From JAHIYU01 sp964476155 (GTDB lineage: Bacteria > Krumholzibacteriota > Krumholzibacteriia > LZORAL124-64-63): DNA of 64,000 nucleotides. Location: NCBI GenBank assembly GCA_964476155.1, contig CAYYYS010000010.1, positions 20,268 to 84,267 on the forward strand, written 5' to 3'. How positions within the stretch are numbered: the first letter of the stretch is position 1; every line of letters starts with the position of its first letter. The position numbers and the translations under genes are program-made. Below the pieces are notes generated by a model that did not search any database, was not told where the DNA came from, and saw only the letters and a program-made list of their open reading frames with translations. This document shows, piece after piece, positions 8,632-17,466 of this stretch.

Positions 8632-9663
8632 ATGAAACACACGATGACCGCGGCCGTCTGCACCGCCACCTTGTTCGCCGCGGCGACGGCCCTGGCCGAC
8701 GGTTGCATGATGGCTCCCTGGCAGTACGAGATCTACGAGACCAGTCAGATCGCCTACCTGGACTACGATTCGGATACGAGCACGGAGCGGCTGCACATCC
8801 TACCCGGCTTCCGGGGCGACACACAGAATTTCGCCTGGATCGTTCCGGTGCCGGGGTTGCCCGAACTGGACGAGTCCAGCACACCCATCTTCCATCAGCT
8901 TGCCGACCTGACCGCACCCGAGTACCGCAATCGTGAAGATGGGTGGGGGTGTAATCAGACGGACTATATGGTCAGGCCCGCCAACGACGGCGACGGCGGC
9001 GTAGACATCATCGACTCGCAACTGGTGGGCATCTACCAGGCCATGATCCTCGGCGCCGACGACGCGGACGCCCTGACCGACTCGCTCACCACCTGGGGTT
9101 TTCTCCACGACGACAACGCCGACGACTTCACGCCCCTGCTAGACGCCTACGTGCAGGACGACTGGTACTTCGTCACCCTGAAGGTCGACTCCACGGCCTT
9201 CGACGAAGCTCAGCAGGACTGGTACTGGTACGGCGGTATGCAGCCCATCGCGCTCACGTTCACTTGTGACGCGCCCATCTATCCCATGCGCATATCAGCG
9301 CTCAGCGCCGCGGACGACACGTCGGTGATTCTCTACGTGAACGCCGATCGGCGCATGGATTTCGCGGGCGCCGAGACCGAATATGCCAACAACCTCTCGG
9401 AGAACGAGGTGTGTGCCATCCGCTCGAATCACCCCGATCTTGGCGCCTTGCTGCAGGCGGGTGATTACTTGACCAAGCTGAAGCGCAGATATTCACCCGC
9501 ACAGATGGATGCGGATGTGCTGCTCGAAGCGGCGGACACCAACGCCCAATATTGGCGGGTCTATTATTCGGGTTTTCCGCTGACGACGGGTCTGCTGGTG
9601 CTGGTCTTCGCGGTCGGGTTGGCTTTTCGGTCGCGACACGCAGACCGGTCGGGGGTTGCATAA
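8632..9663 (+). CDS. DUF2330 domain-containing exported membrane protein
   Basis: A 343-residue protein with an N-terminal signal peptide (MKHTMTAAVCTATLFAAATA), a large extracytoplasmic domain and one hydrophobic helix near the C-terminus (TTGLLVLVFAVGLAF) followed by basic residues. The domain matches DUF2330: 'DGCMMAP', 'QIAYLDYDSDTSTERLHILP' and 'FAWIVPVPGLPEL' near the start are characteristic. The topology is therefore an exported domain tethered by a C-terminal anchor. The start is supported by GGAGG upstream. The biochemical role of DUF2330 is not established. The next gene begins within a few bases of its stop, suggesting co-expression with the CHAT lipoprotein. Confidence 0.75.
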   Translation: MKHTMTAAVCTATLFAAATALADGCMMAPWQYEIYETSQIAYLDYDSDTSTERLHILPGFRGDTQNFAWIVPVPGLPELDESSTPIFHQLADLTAPEYRNREDGWGCNQTDYMVRPANDGDGGVDIIDSQLVGIYQAMILGADDADALTDSLTTWGFLHDDNADDFTPLLDAYVQDDWYFVTLKVDSTAFDEAQQDWYWYGGMQPIALTFTCDAPIYPMRISALSAADDTSVILYVNADRRMDFAGAETEYANNLSENEVCAIRSNHPDLGALLQAGDYLTKLKRRYSPAQMDADVLLEAADTNAQYWRVYYSGFPLTTGLLVLVFAVGLAFRSRHADRSGVA

Positions 9664-9667
9664 ACGT

Positions 9668-12600
9668 ATGACAAAGCCCTCTGTCCCGTCCTGCCCGCCT
9701 TCACTCGTTGTGGCCGTCCTGGCCGCCACGATTCTGATTCTGACGATGGGCTGCGGTAGCGACGCCCCGCGTCTGGAACTCGCCGGCGTGCCCCTCTCCG
9801 CCGAGATGAAGCCCTTGATCGATGATGTCCGTCGTTCCCTCGACGCTCACGACCCCGGCGACGAGACCGTGAAGCGGGACTTAGACCGTCTACATGCGCT
9901 GCAGAAAAAACTCTACGTCTCCGCCACGCGGGTCGAGGCGGCGACGGAGATCCTCGCCGCGTGGCGCGCGCGGCCGGATCATTTCCTCTGGTGCGAAATG
10001 GCTATTCGCAACCGCTCCCTGATCGGCCGCGGTGACGAGATAGCCGGGATCCTGGCGGATCCAACCCTGGCCGACACCACGAGCGCCATTGGTCTCTACG
10101 TGCGTTGCTGGCGAGAGGTCGGTTACACCAGGGGTGGCGGCGATATCCGCCGTGCCTGGGCACTGCGCGCTTCCCTTGATCCCCTGCAGAGTTTCTGGTT
10201 GACCCTGAAGCTGGCCTGGATCGAACGGCAATCGGGCAACGCCGAGGTGGCGGTCCGGTTGGCCCTGGATGCCCTGCCGGTGGCGCACGAGTTGGGCGGG
10301 CGTCGGGCCTCGCTCCAGGCTTGGCGGGAGGTCGTACACGCCCTGAAGCTGGCCGGTCGCCTGGACGATGCCCTCTACGCCGCGGTCGCGGCCGAGGACC
10401 TGGCGGCGGCGGTGTCGTCGGAGACCGGAAACGTCTACCCGGTGCTGAACGCGCGACTGCTGCGGGCCGACGTGTTGGCCGCGCGTCGCGAGAGCAGCGG
10501 GGCTTTCGCTCTCTACGAGTCCTGTACCGATTCCGCCCTCGCGGCGGGCTTGATGCCCCTGGCGGCCAAGAGTCTGAACCACGCAGGCATCCTGACCCAG
10601 GCCACCTGCGAGTACGCCCTGGGCCTGCGCTTCTATCGCCAGAGTCTGGCCATCGCCCAGGCCGACGGTGATTCGATCAACGTCATCAAGCATCTGATGA
10701 ACGTATCGCGTCGACATCGCCTATTGGGAAATCTCGATTCGTGCCTTGTCTATCAACGCCGTGGCGAACGTTGGGGTGAAATCTATCCCAATCTTCGCAA
10801 CCGGGCGCGCATGCCCCTGATGCAGGCGGAGTACTACGCCCAGATCGGCGACTACGCCACGGTCGACTCGCTGCTGGACGCCGCGGTGCGGTTGAAACCG
10901 AACCGGACGTCGGTGCAGGCCCTGGCCGAACTGCATCTGCGCCTGATCGAGGAGAGCGTCGAGCGCGGACGGCCCGACCAGGCCTACCGCTCCATCGCCG
11001 TGCTCGACTCCCTGCGGGGACGTCTGGGCGATGCCCTGGCCGATCGCCACGTGGCCTTGGACCTGGACCTGTATTCGGCCGACTTCCTCGCCCGTCAAGG
11101 TCGTTACCTCTCCGCCGCGGAAGCCCTGGAGCGTGTCGAGCTGGCTCTCGTGCGTCGCGACGACCCGGTGCGCAAATGGAAACTGGAACGCACACGTGGC
11201 GATCTGGCGCGCCGTCGCGGCGATCTGCGGACCGCCGAGATCGCCTACCAGGCTTGCCTGGATCTGGGTAAGGTGATCGGTGATCCCGACCGTATCTCGA
11301 CCACCCGTTTCCTGCTGGGAGCGGTACTGTTGGACCGGGCCCAATACGCAGAGGCGCGCCGGCTCTTTCCCGATTCCGAGGGCGACGACGGTCGCTTTCG
11401 GACCCGATTGTCGACACTGCTTTTCCGCGGCATGTCTTTCACGCGCGAGGATCGCTACGATGACGCCCTCGCCGAGTTGACGCACGCACGCCGCCTCTGC
11501 ACGCCATGGTCGCCTCCGGATCTGATCGCCGGCATCGATCTGGAGACGGGCCGGGCCCTCGTCGGGGCAGGTCGCTCCGACGAAGCGAGCGCCCGTTACC
11601 GGGCGGTTCGCGAAGGACTCGCCCGCACGACTTCCGAGCACCGATCTGATATCCGCAAGCTCTTCGACACCGACCTGCGCCGCGAACTGGCCGAGGCGGA
11701 GCTCATGCTCCTCGTGGGTGACGACGGCCGCGACGTGTCCGGCGACGCGGCCCTGCGCTCCCTCGATCTTGTGCAGGAGATCCTGCCTGCCTGGAACCGC
11801 CTCGCGACCGACGCCGGAAAGGCTCTCGTCACACCCCAGCTTGTTTTTCTCGTCGGCCGCCGGGCCTCGTTCCGTTGGTCCCTTACCGCGGACGACGCGC
11901 GCCTGACCCGACTGCCCGGCGAGAGCGGGCTGCTCGAGCGTCTCGCACCGGTTCTTGCGGACTTGGCCCAGCCTGGACGTATCGTCGTGTCGCGGGAATT
12001 ACAGGAGATGGTGACAGCTCTGGGCGGCGATCCCGGGGACTGGCCCGAAGGCGGTACTCTCGCCATCGTGCCCGATGGCGTGTTGCATGCCGTGCCCTGG
12101 GCTGCCCTGCCCCGTACGACGAGCGAGACCTGGCTGGACCGCGGCCCGCTGACCGTCTCCACGTCACCAGCGCGTGGGCACCTCGTTGCGAGCCGGCGAC
12201 GGACCGACGGTCGGCTGCTGGCTCTGGGCGTTGACGGTTCGGCGAGGGCCGGCGCCGCGGGCTTGTCGACCCTGCGCCACGCCGAGCGCGAGGCCCGCGA
12301 GATCCATGATCTTTGGCCGGCCGGTCATGCCGATCTGCACGTGGGACGAGATGCCGCGGGGGAGGGTGTCACCGCGGTTGACCTGGAGCACTACGACGCG
12401 ATCCATGTGGCAAGCCACGCGCTGGTTTACCGGGGGGCGCCCGAACAGACCTCGTTGCTGCTGGCCGGAACCATGGACGCCCCCTTGACGGCGGGCGAGA
12501 TCCGCCGGCTCGATCTGGATGCCGACCTGATATTCCTGTCCTGTTGCGAGGCCGCGGAGGGGTATGCCCGGGTCGCGGGATCCGCCCACGCCGAACTGGC

Positions 12601-12835
12601 GCACAGTTTCCTCGACGCCGGCGCACGGGCGGTGGTGGCGCCGTCGGTCAGTATCGACGACGAAGCCGCCCGGCGGCTGGCCGGGCGGTTCTACGAACAT
12701 TGGCTGTCGGGGTTGACGGTCTCAGCCGCGTTGCGGCGGGCCCAACTCGATCTGCGCGACGGCGATCCGCGTTGGTCCCATCCCTTCTACTGGTCGTTCC
12801 ACATCTCAATCACCAACCCGTCGGTCGGCGATTAG
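9668..12835 (+). CDS. TPR-CHAT caspase-like protease lipoprotein
   Basis: A 1055-residue protein. The N-terminus is a lipoprotein signal (hydrophobic stretch ending TMGCG, cysteine in lipobox context). Residues from about 100 to 700 are helical repeats of TPR type ('FALYESCTDSALAAGLMPLA', 'YALGLRFYRQSLAIAQADGD'). The last 300 residues are a CHAT domain of the caspase-like clan: 'GGTLAIVPDGVLHAVPWAAL', the histidine in 'YDAIHVASHALV' (H917) and the cysteine in 'LIFLSCCEAA' (C960), which fits the His-Cys dyad. Start choice: ATG at 9668, just past the DUF2330 stop; a TTG at 9656 is also possible. A lipid-anchored, repeat-fused CHAT protease outside the cytoplasm is unusual compared with the cytoplasmic CHAT proteins of defence systems. 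The substrate is unknown. Confidence 0.82.
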   Translation: MTKPSVPSCPPSLVVAVLAATILILTMGCGSDAPRLELAGVPLSAEMKPLIDDVRRSLDAHDPGDETVKRDLDRLHALQKKLYVSATRVEAATEILAAWRARPDHFLWCEMAIRNRSLIGRGDEIAGILADPTLADTTSAIGLYVRCWREVGYTRGGGDIRRAWALRASLDPLQSFWLTLKLAWIERQSGNAEVAVRLALDALPVAHELGGRRASLQAWREVVHALKLAGRLDDALYAAVAAEDLAAAVSSETGNVYPVLNARLLRADVLAARRESSGAFALYESCTDSALAAGLMPLAAKSLNHAGILTQATCEYALGLRFYRQSLAIAQADGDSINVIKHLMNVSRRHRLLGNLDSCLVYQRRGERWGEIYPNLRNRARMPLMQAEYYAQIGDYATVDSLLDAAVRLKPNRTSVQALAELHLRLIEESVERGRPDQAYRSIAVLDSLRGRLGDALADRHVALDLDLYSADFLARQGRYLSAAEALERVELALVRRDDPVRKWKLERTRGDLARRRGDLRTAEIAYQACLDLGKVIGDPDRISTTRFLLGAVLLDRAQYAEARRLFPDSEGDDGRFRTRLSTLLFRGMSFTREDRYDDALAELTHARRLCTPWSPPDLIAGIDLETGRALVGAGRSDEASARYRAVREGLARTTSEHRSDIRKLFDTDLRRELAEAELMLLVGDDGRDVSGDAALRSLDLVQEILPAWNRLATDAGKALVTPQLVFLVGRRASFRWSLTADDARLTRLPGESGLLERLAPVLADLAQPGRIVVSRELQEMVTALGGDPGDWPEGGTLAIVPDGVLHAVPWAALPRTTSETWLDRGPLTVSTSPARGHLVASRRRTDGRLLALGVDGSARAGAAGLSTLRHAEREAREIHDLWPAGHADLHVGRDAAGEGVTAVDLEHYDAIHVASHALVYRGAPEQTSLLLAGTMDAPLTAGEIRRLDLDADLIFLSCCEAAEGYARVAGSAHAELAHSFLDAGARAVVAPSVSIDDEAARRLAGRFYEHWLSGLTVSAALRRAQLDLRDGDPRWSHPFYWSFHISITNPSVGD

Positions 12836-12842
12836 CCCCACA

Positions 12843-13496
12843 TTATTGATCGTCCGGATTATCGAAATCGAAATCGTCCGCGGCCTCGGGAATATCGCCC
12901 ACTTCCCAGTCGGAGAAGTGGTTCACCTTGAAGTGCACTTGCCATTTACGGTTGATGTAAAGAATACGGGCCCGGCCGTATTCGTTGAAGAGGGTATCGA
13001 TGATATTGCCTTCTTCATCGTAGACGGGCTCGGCGTTCCAGAAGATCGTGGGCGGCCGGCCGTCGACCCACGGCATGTAAGTGGCCATCACGGTCACGGG
13101 CACGTTGAAATGGACGTTCTCAGGCTCCAGGCGCACGATCAGGGGCAGGTTCAGGTCGGCGTGCTCCATGTATGACTGGTAGGTGGGGAAGCGCAGGACG
13201 AAATGAGTGTCTGTTTGTACGGCGTCCTCGGGGATGTTCAGTCCGAACCGACAATCACCGGGCCATGTACTCGACTTGTAGTGAAGAATGGCTGATTCAC
13301 CGGCATTGAGCCTTCCCTCGACCTGCTCGTAGTCCAGCATATCCAGGATATCGTGATGAACCGAGGGCTTCTGCCCTCCCCGATCCAGATTCTTCTCGGC
13401 AACGATTTCAGGGCCGCTGATCAGCGACTCGTTCTTGCAGCCGCCGAAGCCGGCAATCATAAGGCAGATCAGGATCGGATACGATACGCGCCGCAT
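12843..13496 (-). CDS. Lipoprotein of unknown function
   Basis: A 217-residue protein with a lipoprotein signal peptide ending IAGFGGC (cysteine 20). The mature part is strand-rich: 'ESAILHYKSSTWPGDCRFGL', 'FNVPVTVMATYMPW', 'GRARILYINRKWQVHFKVNH'. It ends in an acidic tail rich in aspartate. The 'VHFKVNHFSDWEV' segment resembles the 'xNHFSxY' ending seen in some ZU5-like extracellular domains, but I would not assign the family. It converges on the CHAT gene, seven bases from its stop, with no room for an independent terminator. Confidence 0.6.
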   Translation of the reverse strand: MRRVSYPILICLMIAGFGGCKNESLISGPEIVAEKNLDRGGQKPSVHHDILDMLDYEQVEGRLNAGESAILHYKSSTWPGDCRFGLNIPEDAVQTDTHFVLRFPTYQSYMEHADLNLPLIVRLEPENVHFNVPVTVMATYMPWVDGRPPTIFWNAEPVYDEEGNIIDTLFNEYGRARILYINRKWQVHFKVNHFSDWEVGDIPEAADDFDFDNPDDQ

Positions 13497-13747
13497 GTGC
13501 GACTCCTCTCGATGTTCATATCCTTCGCGCGGTTCTTTCGTGTTGTGTGCCCGTACCGGTCTTGATCGTCAGCCTAAGTATACACCTTTCTGCGATCACA
13601 CCGAAAAACATTCTTCCGAGACTCGATGACTGGTCCTGCTCCGGATGAATCCATGAGTGCACAGTCGGGATCTCATGTTGTGCCAATGCAGGACCGACAG
13701 CCGGGGAGCAGTCCTTTAACGAGTTTTTTCGGAAGGGATATCTGTCA

Positions 13748-14092
13748 ATGTTCGCGGCCAAGGAGATCGAATTCGAGGTGTCGAACCTGGAATCGTTGCG
13801 AGCCGTGAGGTTGGATATCGAACGTCGCCAGCACCTCTACCTGATCTTCAAGGAAGCCATCAACAACAACCTGAAGTACAGCCGTTGTTCGCGGCTGCGC
13901 ATGAGCGCGTGCGAGGTCGGCGACGGGTTCGAGTTGAGGCTCGAAGATGATGGAGTCGGGTTCGATATTGCGGGCTCGGCGGGCGGCAACGGGCTGGGGA
14001 ATATGCGACGGCGGGCCGGGTCGCTCGGCGGGGTGTTGAAGATCGACTCGACGGTGGGCTAGGGAACCTCGGTGGTTTATACCGGGCGATGA
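13748..14092 (+). pseudogene. Remnant of a NarL-type sensor histidine kinase (ATPase domain only)
   Basis: This is the catalytic ATP-binding end of a HisKA_3/NarX-type histidine kinase without its dimerisation, phospho-acceptor or sensor parts. The N box is in 'RQHLYLIFKEAINNNLKYSR', the G1 box in 'LRLEDDGVGFD' and the G2 box in 'GNGLGNMRRRAGSLGG'. The frame stops with TAG at 14060-14062, immediately after 'IDSTVG'. Past the stop the same frame reads 'GTSVVYTGR', which is the expected end of the domain (ST-x-G-x-GT-x-V). A single nonsense change of a residue such as Glu therefore explains the stop. Upstream sequence in this frame shows no kinase homology, so it is a truncated, decaying fragment, not a functional gene. 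Confidence 0.7.
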
Positions 14093-14127
14093 TGGCAAGC
14101 TTTGCACTTGTTCCACAATCGCACAAA

Positions 14128-14164
14128 AACGCCCCCCGTCCGCAGACGGAGGGCGTTCTTTTTT
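14128..14164. terminator. Bidirectional intrinsic terminator
   Basis: A strong stem-loop with arms around a CGCA loop (AACGCCCcCCGTC / GACGGaGGGCGTT) is followed on the plus strand by C-TTTTTT. It is preceded by AAAAA, which gives a U-tract when read on the minus strand. It can end the kinase remnant's transcript from the left and the transketolase transcript from the right. Confidence 0.85.
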
Positions 14165-14178
14165 CGACTGAACCAGAC

Positions 14179-16524
14179 TCAGATCTTGGCCGCATCCCCG
14201 ACCATCCGACGCAGAAGCTCCATCCGTGTCTCATAGTTCTCGGCAAACGCGATGACGGCCCGTGTGATGTTCTCGAGATCGATCCCCGAGTCCTCACATA
14301 CCTCGTCCAACGCCCCGCCCTCGCGCCACATGTCGTCGTGGTCGCTGCAGACGGCGTACTCGCCGGCCAGGGGATTGAAGTCCCAGTCCGACATGAGCCG
14401 GCGAGCCCGGTTGGTGATGAACGTGCTGTTCATGCGATCGGTACCCGTGATCACCGTGTCCTGGTAGGCCTGGTCCTGCAGCTTGAACAGCTGCGGGCTC
14501 GGCACCGCCACGATTTTCACGTTCACGCCGGCGGCATCGATGGCCTCCAGCGCGTTGATCGTGTTGTACGTGCTCATGGTGCCCTGGACGAAGAAGCAGC
14601 CCTGCTGGGGCAGGCCCGGCTTGTAGTCGCGCAGGATGTAGGCGCCCTTGGCCGCCTCGAAGTGCGAGCCGAGGCCCAAAGCCTTGCGGTCCGGGATCAC
14701 GACGCCGGGACGGGTCAGGTGCAGGGCCACTATGGGCTGGTCGGTCTTCATGGCCGCCGCCAGCATGACCGGCACCTCGTTGTACTCCCAGGGATGGATG
14801 TCGATGACGTGTCCGTCGGGGAACATCTGCGTGATGCCGGGGGAGAAGATGCCGAAGTGGGTCCGGCTGTCCTCGGCGGTCTCGGGGCCGCTGTGTCCGG
14901 CGATCCAGATCACCTTGCCCAGCTTGTGCTCGCAGTCCTGGGCCATCTGGCTGTACAGACGCATGGCGCCGTACTTCAGATAGCTGAAGGATCCGTAGGT
15001 CGAGCAGGCCGTGTAGAAGCCGTTGAACTCTTCCTCGGGCTTCTCGGCCATGTTCACGGCCGCCGCGCCCACGCAGAGGCTGGCGTTCTGGAACTCGGTG
15101 ATTTCCTGGGGCAGGAGTACGCCCTCGGGCGCTGAATCACGTTCGAACCAGCCGTAGTTGGACATGTCGTCGTAGTCGGCGGCGAAGCCGGCGATGTTGG
15201 TCGAGCCGGCCAGGTCGGCCGAGCAGGCCAGGAACAACGGGCGGCCGTGGTTTTCGCGGCAGTAGGAGTTGATCCAGCTGCCCCACTTGGACAGAGCCGC
15301 GCGGTTGGGCTGCTTGGTGCCCGGTTCGGCCCACATGTTCTCGGGGTAGTTCTCGAAATCGAAGAGGGCGTCGTCGTGAAGGGGATTGTTGGCGACCGGG
15401 ATGCGGAAGCCGTCGATCTCCTCGGGGACACTGTCGCCCAGTTCGACCAGGCGGTCGGCCAGGTAGGCGACGGTCTCGTCGTTCTTGCGCAGCACGTCGA
15501 GGGCCGCGTTCAGGTTGGCCGCGAACTGGTCGCGCAGGTCGCCGCCCGACGGGACGGGCTTGTCCTTGCCGACCCAGGCCACGTCGTACTTGTCGGCGAA
15601 GTCCTGGCGGCACTGCCAGAAGAGGTCGCAGTTCAGGGCGTGAGGGGCGCCGTGGCTGACGTTGTCGTACTTGTGGTAGCCGCGGCCCTTGCGGGTCTTG
15701 CCCCACATCATGCCGGGACGGCCGGCGGGATTGTCGCCCTCGATCATCTCGAAGAGAGCGCGGGTCACGTCGTCCCAGTTACTGCCGTCGGCGGCGTTGT
15801 GCGTGTGCCAGCCGTAAGGGGCAAACCAGTCTTCGGGCGTGCCGTTGACGACCGAACTGATCTTCTGGTTGTCGATGCCGTAGTCGTTCCAGTCGACCAT
15901 CAGGAACATGTTGTCCAGGCCCAGGCCGTAACCGGTGTTCTTCATCTCGTGCCAGCAGCCCGCGGTCAGGCCGCCTTCGCCCTCGATGCCGAAGACCTTC
16001 ACGCCCGCGGCGCCGGCGCGCTTGAGCGCGATCGCCTCGCCGCTCATGACCGGTCCGCCGTGGCCGCTCGGGCCGGTGTTGAACTTTACGAACAGGTTGC
16101 TGTGGGCCATCTCGACGTGGCCGGGCAGGCCGCCGCGGTTACGGAAGTCGAGGAGGTTTTCCCAGGTCAACATGCGGTCAGGGGCGCCGGTGACGAGGTA
16201 CTTGGGGTCGCCCGTCTTCTCGTGCATCACGCGCAGGGCCTCGTTGAAGACCGAGAGCATCGAGTAGACCAGGGGTGCGGTGTGGCCGGCCACCAGGATG
16301 AAGCGGTCGCCGAAGCGCTTGCCGGGATTGCGGATGTCCCAGCGCATGGCGCCGCCCAACAGCAGACTCAGGAACATGTGGGCCTTCGACCGGCTGCCGC
16401 CGGGATGCCCGCTCTGGCGATAGTTGAGCATGAGGTCGATCTGCTGATCGACGACGTCCTTGATCACTTCCCAGTGACCGAAGTTCTGCTTCTGCTCCTG
16501 GAAGCGATTTTCGATATTGGACAC
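14179..16524 (-). CDS. Transketolase-like thiamine-diphosphate enzyme
   Basis: A 781-residue protein, longer than the usual 650-700 residues of bacterial transketolases. The N-terminal domain has 'NYRQSGHPGGSRSKAHMF' and 'GHTAPLVYSML', and 'NTGPSGHGGPVMSGEAIALK' follows. The cofactor motif is read as 'FGIEGEGGLTAGCWHEMKNT' leading to 'MVDWNDYGIDNQ'; the usual G-D-G is E-G-E here. The middle domain has 'HSGPETAEDSRTHFGIFSPG' and the C-terminal domain holds 'VKIVAVPSPQLF'. Transfer of two-carbon units in the pentose phosphate pathway is the default expectation, but the divergence and length leave room for another ThDP-dependent ketol transfer. The two genes on this strand nearby are separated by about 135 bases. 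Confidence 0.8.
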   Translation of the reverse strand: MSNIENRFQEQKQNFGHWEVIKDVVDQQIDLMLNYRQSGHPGGSRSKAHMFLSLLLGGAMRWDIRNPGKRFGDRFILVAGHTAPLVYSMLSVFNEALRVMHEKTGDPKYLVTGAPDRMLTWENLLDFRNRGGLPGHVEMAHSNLFVKFNTGPSGHGGPVMSGEAIALKRAGAAGVKVFGIEGEGGLTAGCWHEMKNTGYGLGLDNMFLMVDWNDYGIDNQKISSVVNGTPEDWFAPYGWHTHNAADGSNWDDVTRALFEMIEGDNPAGRPGMMWGKTRKGRGYHKYDNVSHGAPHALNCDLFWQCRQDFADKYDVAWVGKDKPVPSGGDLRDQFAANLNAALDVLRKNDETVAYLADRLVELGDSVPEEIDGFRIPVANNPLHDDALFDFENYPENMWAEPGTKQPNRAALSKWGSWINSYCRENHGRPLFLACSADLAGSTNIAGFAADYDDMSNYGWFERDSAPEGVLLPQEITEFQNASLCVGAAAVNMAEKPEEEFNGFYTACSTYGSFSYLKYGAMRLYSQMAQDCEHKLGKVIWIAGHSGPETAEDSRTHFGIFSPGITQMFPDGHVIDIHPWEYNEVPVMLAAAMKTDQPIVALHLTRPGVVIPDRKALGLGSHFEAAKGAYILRDYKPGLPQQGCFFVQGTMSTYNTINALEAIDAAGVNVKIVAVPSPQLFKLQDQAYQDTVITGTDRMNSTFITNRARRLMSDWDFNPLAGEYAVCSDHDDMWREGGALDEVCEDSGIDLENITRAVIAFAENYETRMELLRRMVGDAAKI

Positions 16525-16659
16525 GCTGGTCTCCTCTCGCGGCGCTATCGGGACAGTCGGCGCAACGGTGCGCGCCGGGCTTGCCGGTATTTTTCAGGCT
16601 GGTTGAAATCTGGCAGGACGGCCGCGTCTAGGCAAGGAAAACCGGGTTTGGAGGACGGG

Positions 16660-17244
16660 TCAGATCTTCGTATAACCCAGGTGATAGGTCTGTAAAACGG
16701 CCGCAGCGGCCTTGGCGTCGTCCACGGCCCGATGCAGCTGGAAATCCAGGTTGATATCCATCTTCTCGAGGATCGAATCGAGGCGCTGACCCGAGGTGCG
16801 GTGATGGTTCTCGGCCAGCCAGATCGTGGCCACGGCGCGGATGTCGAAGGCGCCGCCGGCGATCGACGCGCGGAAGTCCAGGTTGTGGACGTCGCATTCG
16901 CGGCGTAGCAGGGGGATGTCGTAGTACGCGCCGAACGCGGCGATGATGGCCTTGTTGCGCGGCCCGTACCAGTCCAGGAAGCGCCGGCCGACGGTGGCGA
17001 AGGTCTGCTTGTCGGCGACCATCTCCGGCGTGATGGAGGTGAGGTTGGCGATGAAGGGCGTGACGGGATATTCCAGCGGCCGGACCAGTTCGCTGAACTG
17101 ATCCTGGATCTCGAGACTGCGCTTGTCCAGGCGCACCGCCCCGATCTCGATGATGTTGCTGCGTTCGACCGTGTTGTTGCCCTCGTCGGATTCGGGGCAG
17201 GTAGCTTCGAGGTCGATGACGACGATGTCGGTGCTGTAGCGCAT
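16660..17244 (-). CDS. DEDDh 3'-5' exonuclease, ERI1/KapD-like
   Basis: A 194-residue exonuclease of the DnaQ-like fold. The first acidic pair is in 'DIVVIDLEATCPES' (D11, E13), the second motif in 'FGAYYDIPLLRRECD', and the third in 'LHRAVDDAKAAAAVL', with the histidine four positions before the final aspartate as in the DEDDh group. The 'LEATC' start and small size resemble the ERI1/KapD branch, which acts on RNA ends, more than the proofreading subunit of DNA polymerase III. The ATG at 17244 is chosen because AAAGGAG lies five bases upstream; the frame extends 13 codons further without such a site. Confidence 0.8.
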   Translation of the reverse strand: MRYSTDIVVIDLEATCPESDEGNNTVERSNIIEIGAVRLDKRSLEIQDQFSELVRPLEYPVTPFIANLTSITPEMVADKQTFATVGRRFLDWYGPRNKAIIAAFGAYYDIPLLRRECDVHNLDFRASIAGGAFDIRAVATIWLAENHHRTSGQRLDSILEKMDINLDFQLHRAVDDAKAAAAVLQTYHLGYTKI

Positions 17245-17371
17245 GGGGGCTCCTTTGTGGCGGCACCCTAACACCCGCCGCACTTCGGCGCCAACCTAAT
17301 CCCGCACCGGGAATAGCCTTGCCGGATGATGCCAATCTCCTATAGTGTGCGTAGACAATAGTCCGCGATCG

Positions 17372-17402
17372 GAGGGCCCCTTTCAAGACGGAACGGGCCC
17401 TC
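17372..17402. repeat. Inverted repeat upstream of the metal-efflux operon
   Basis: GAGGGCCC at 17372-17379 pairs with GGGCCCTC at 17395-17402 around a 15-base loop. It lies about 65 bases before the cusC-like start and has no T-tract. It may be an operator or a 5' leader hairpin; nothing further can be said. Confidence 0.4.
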
Positions 17403-17466
17403 TCATGGTAACGGTTCCACAACCACCGTCCCGGGATATGCAACATCGCCGTGGCGGGAGAGAGCG

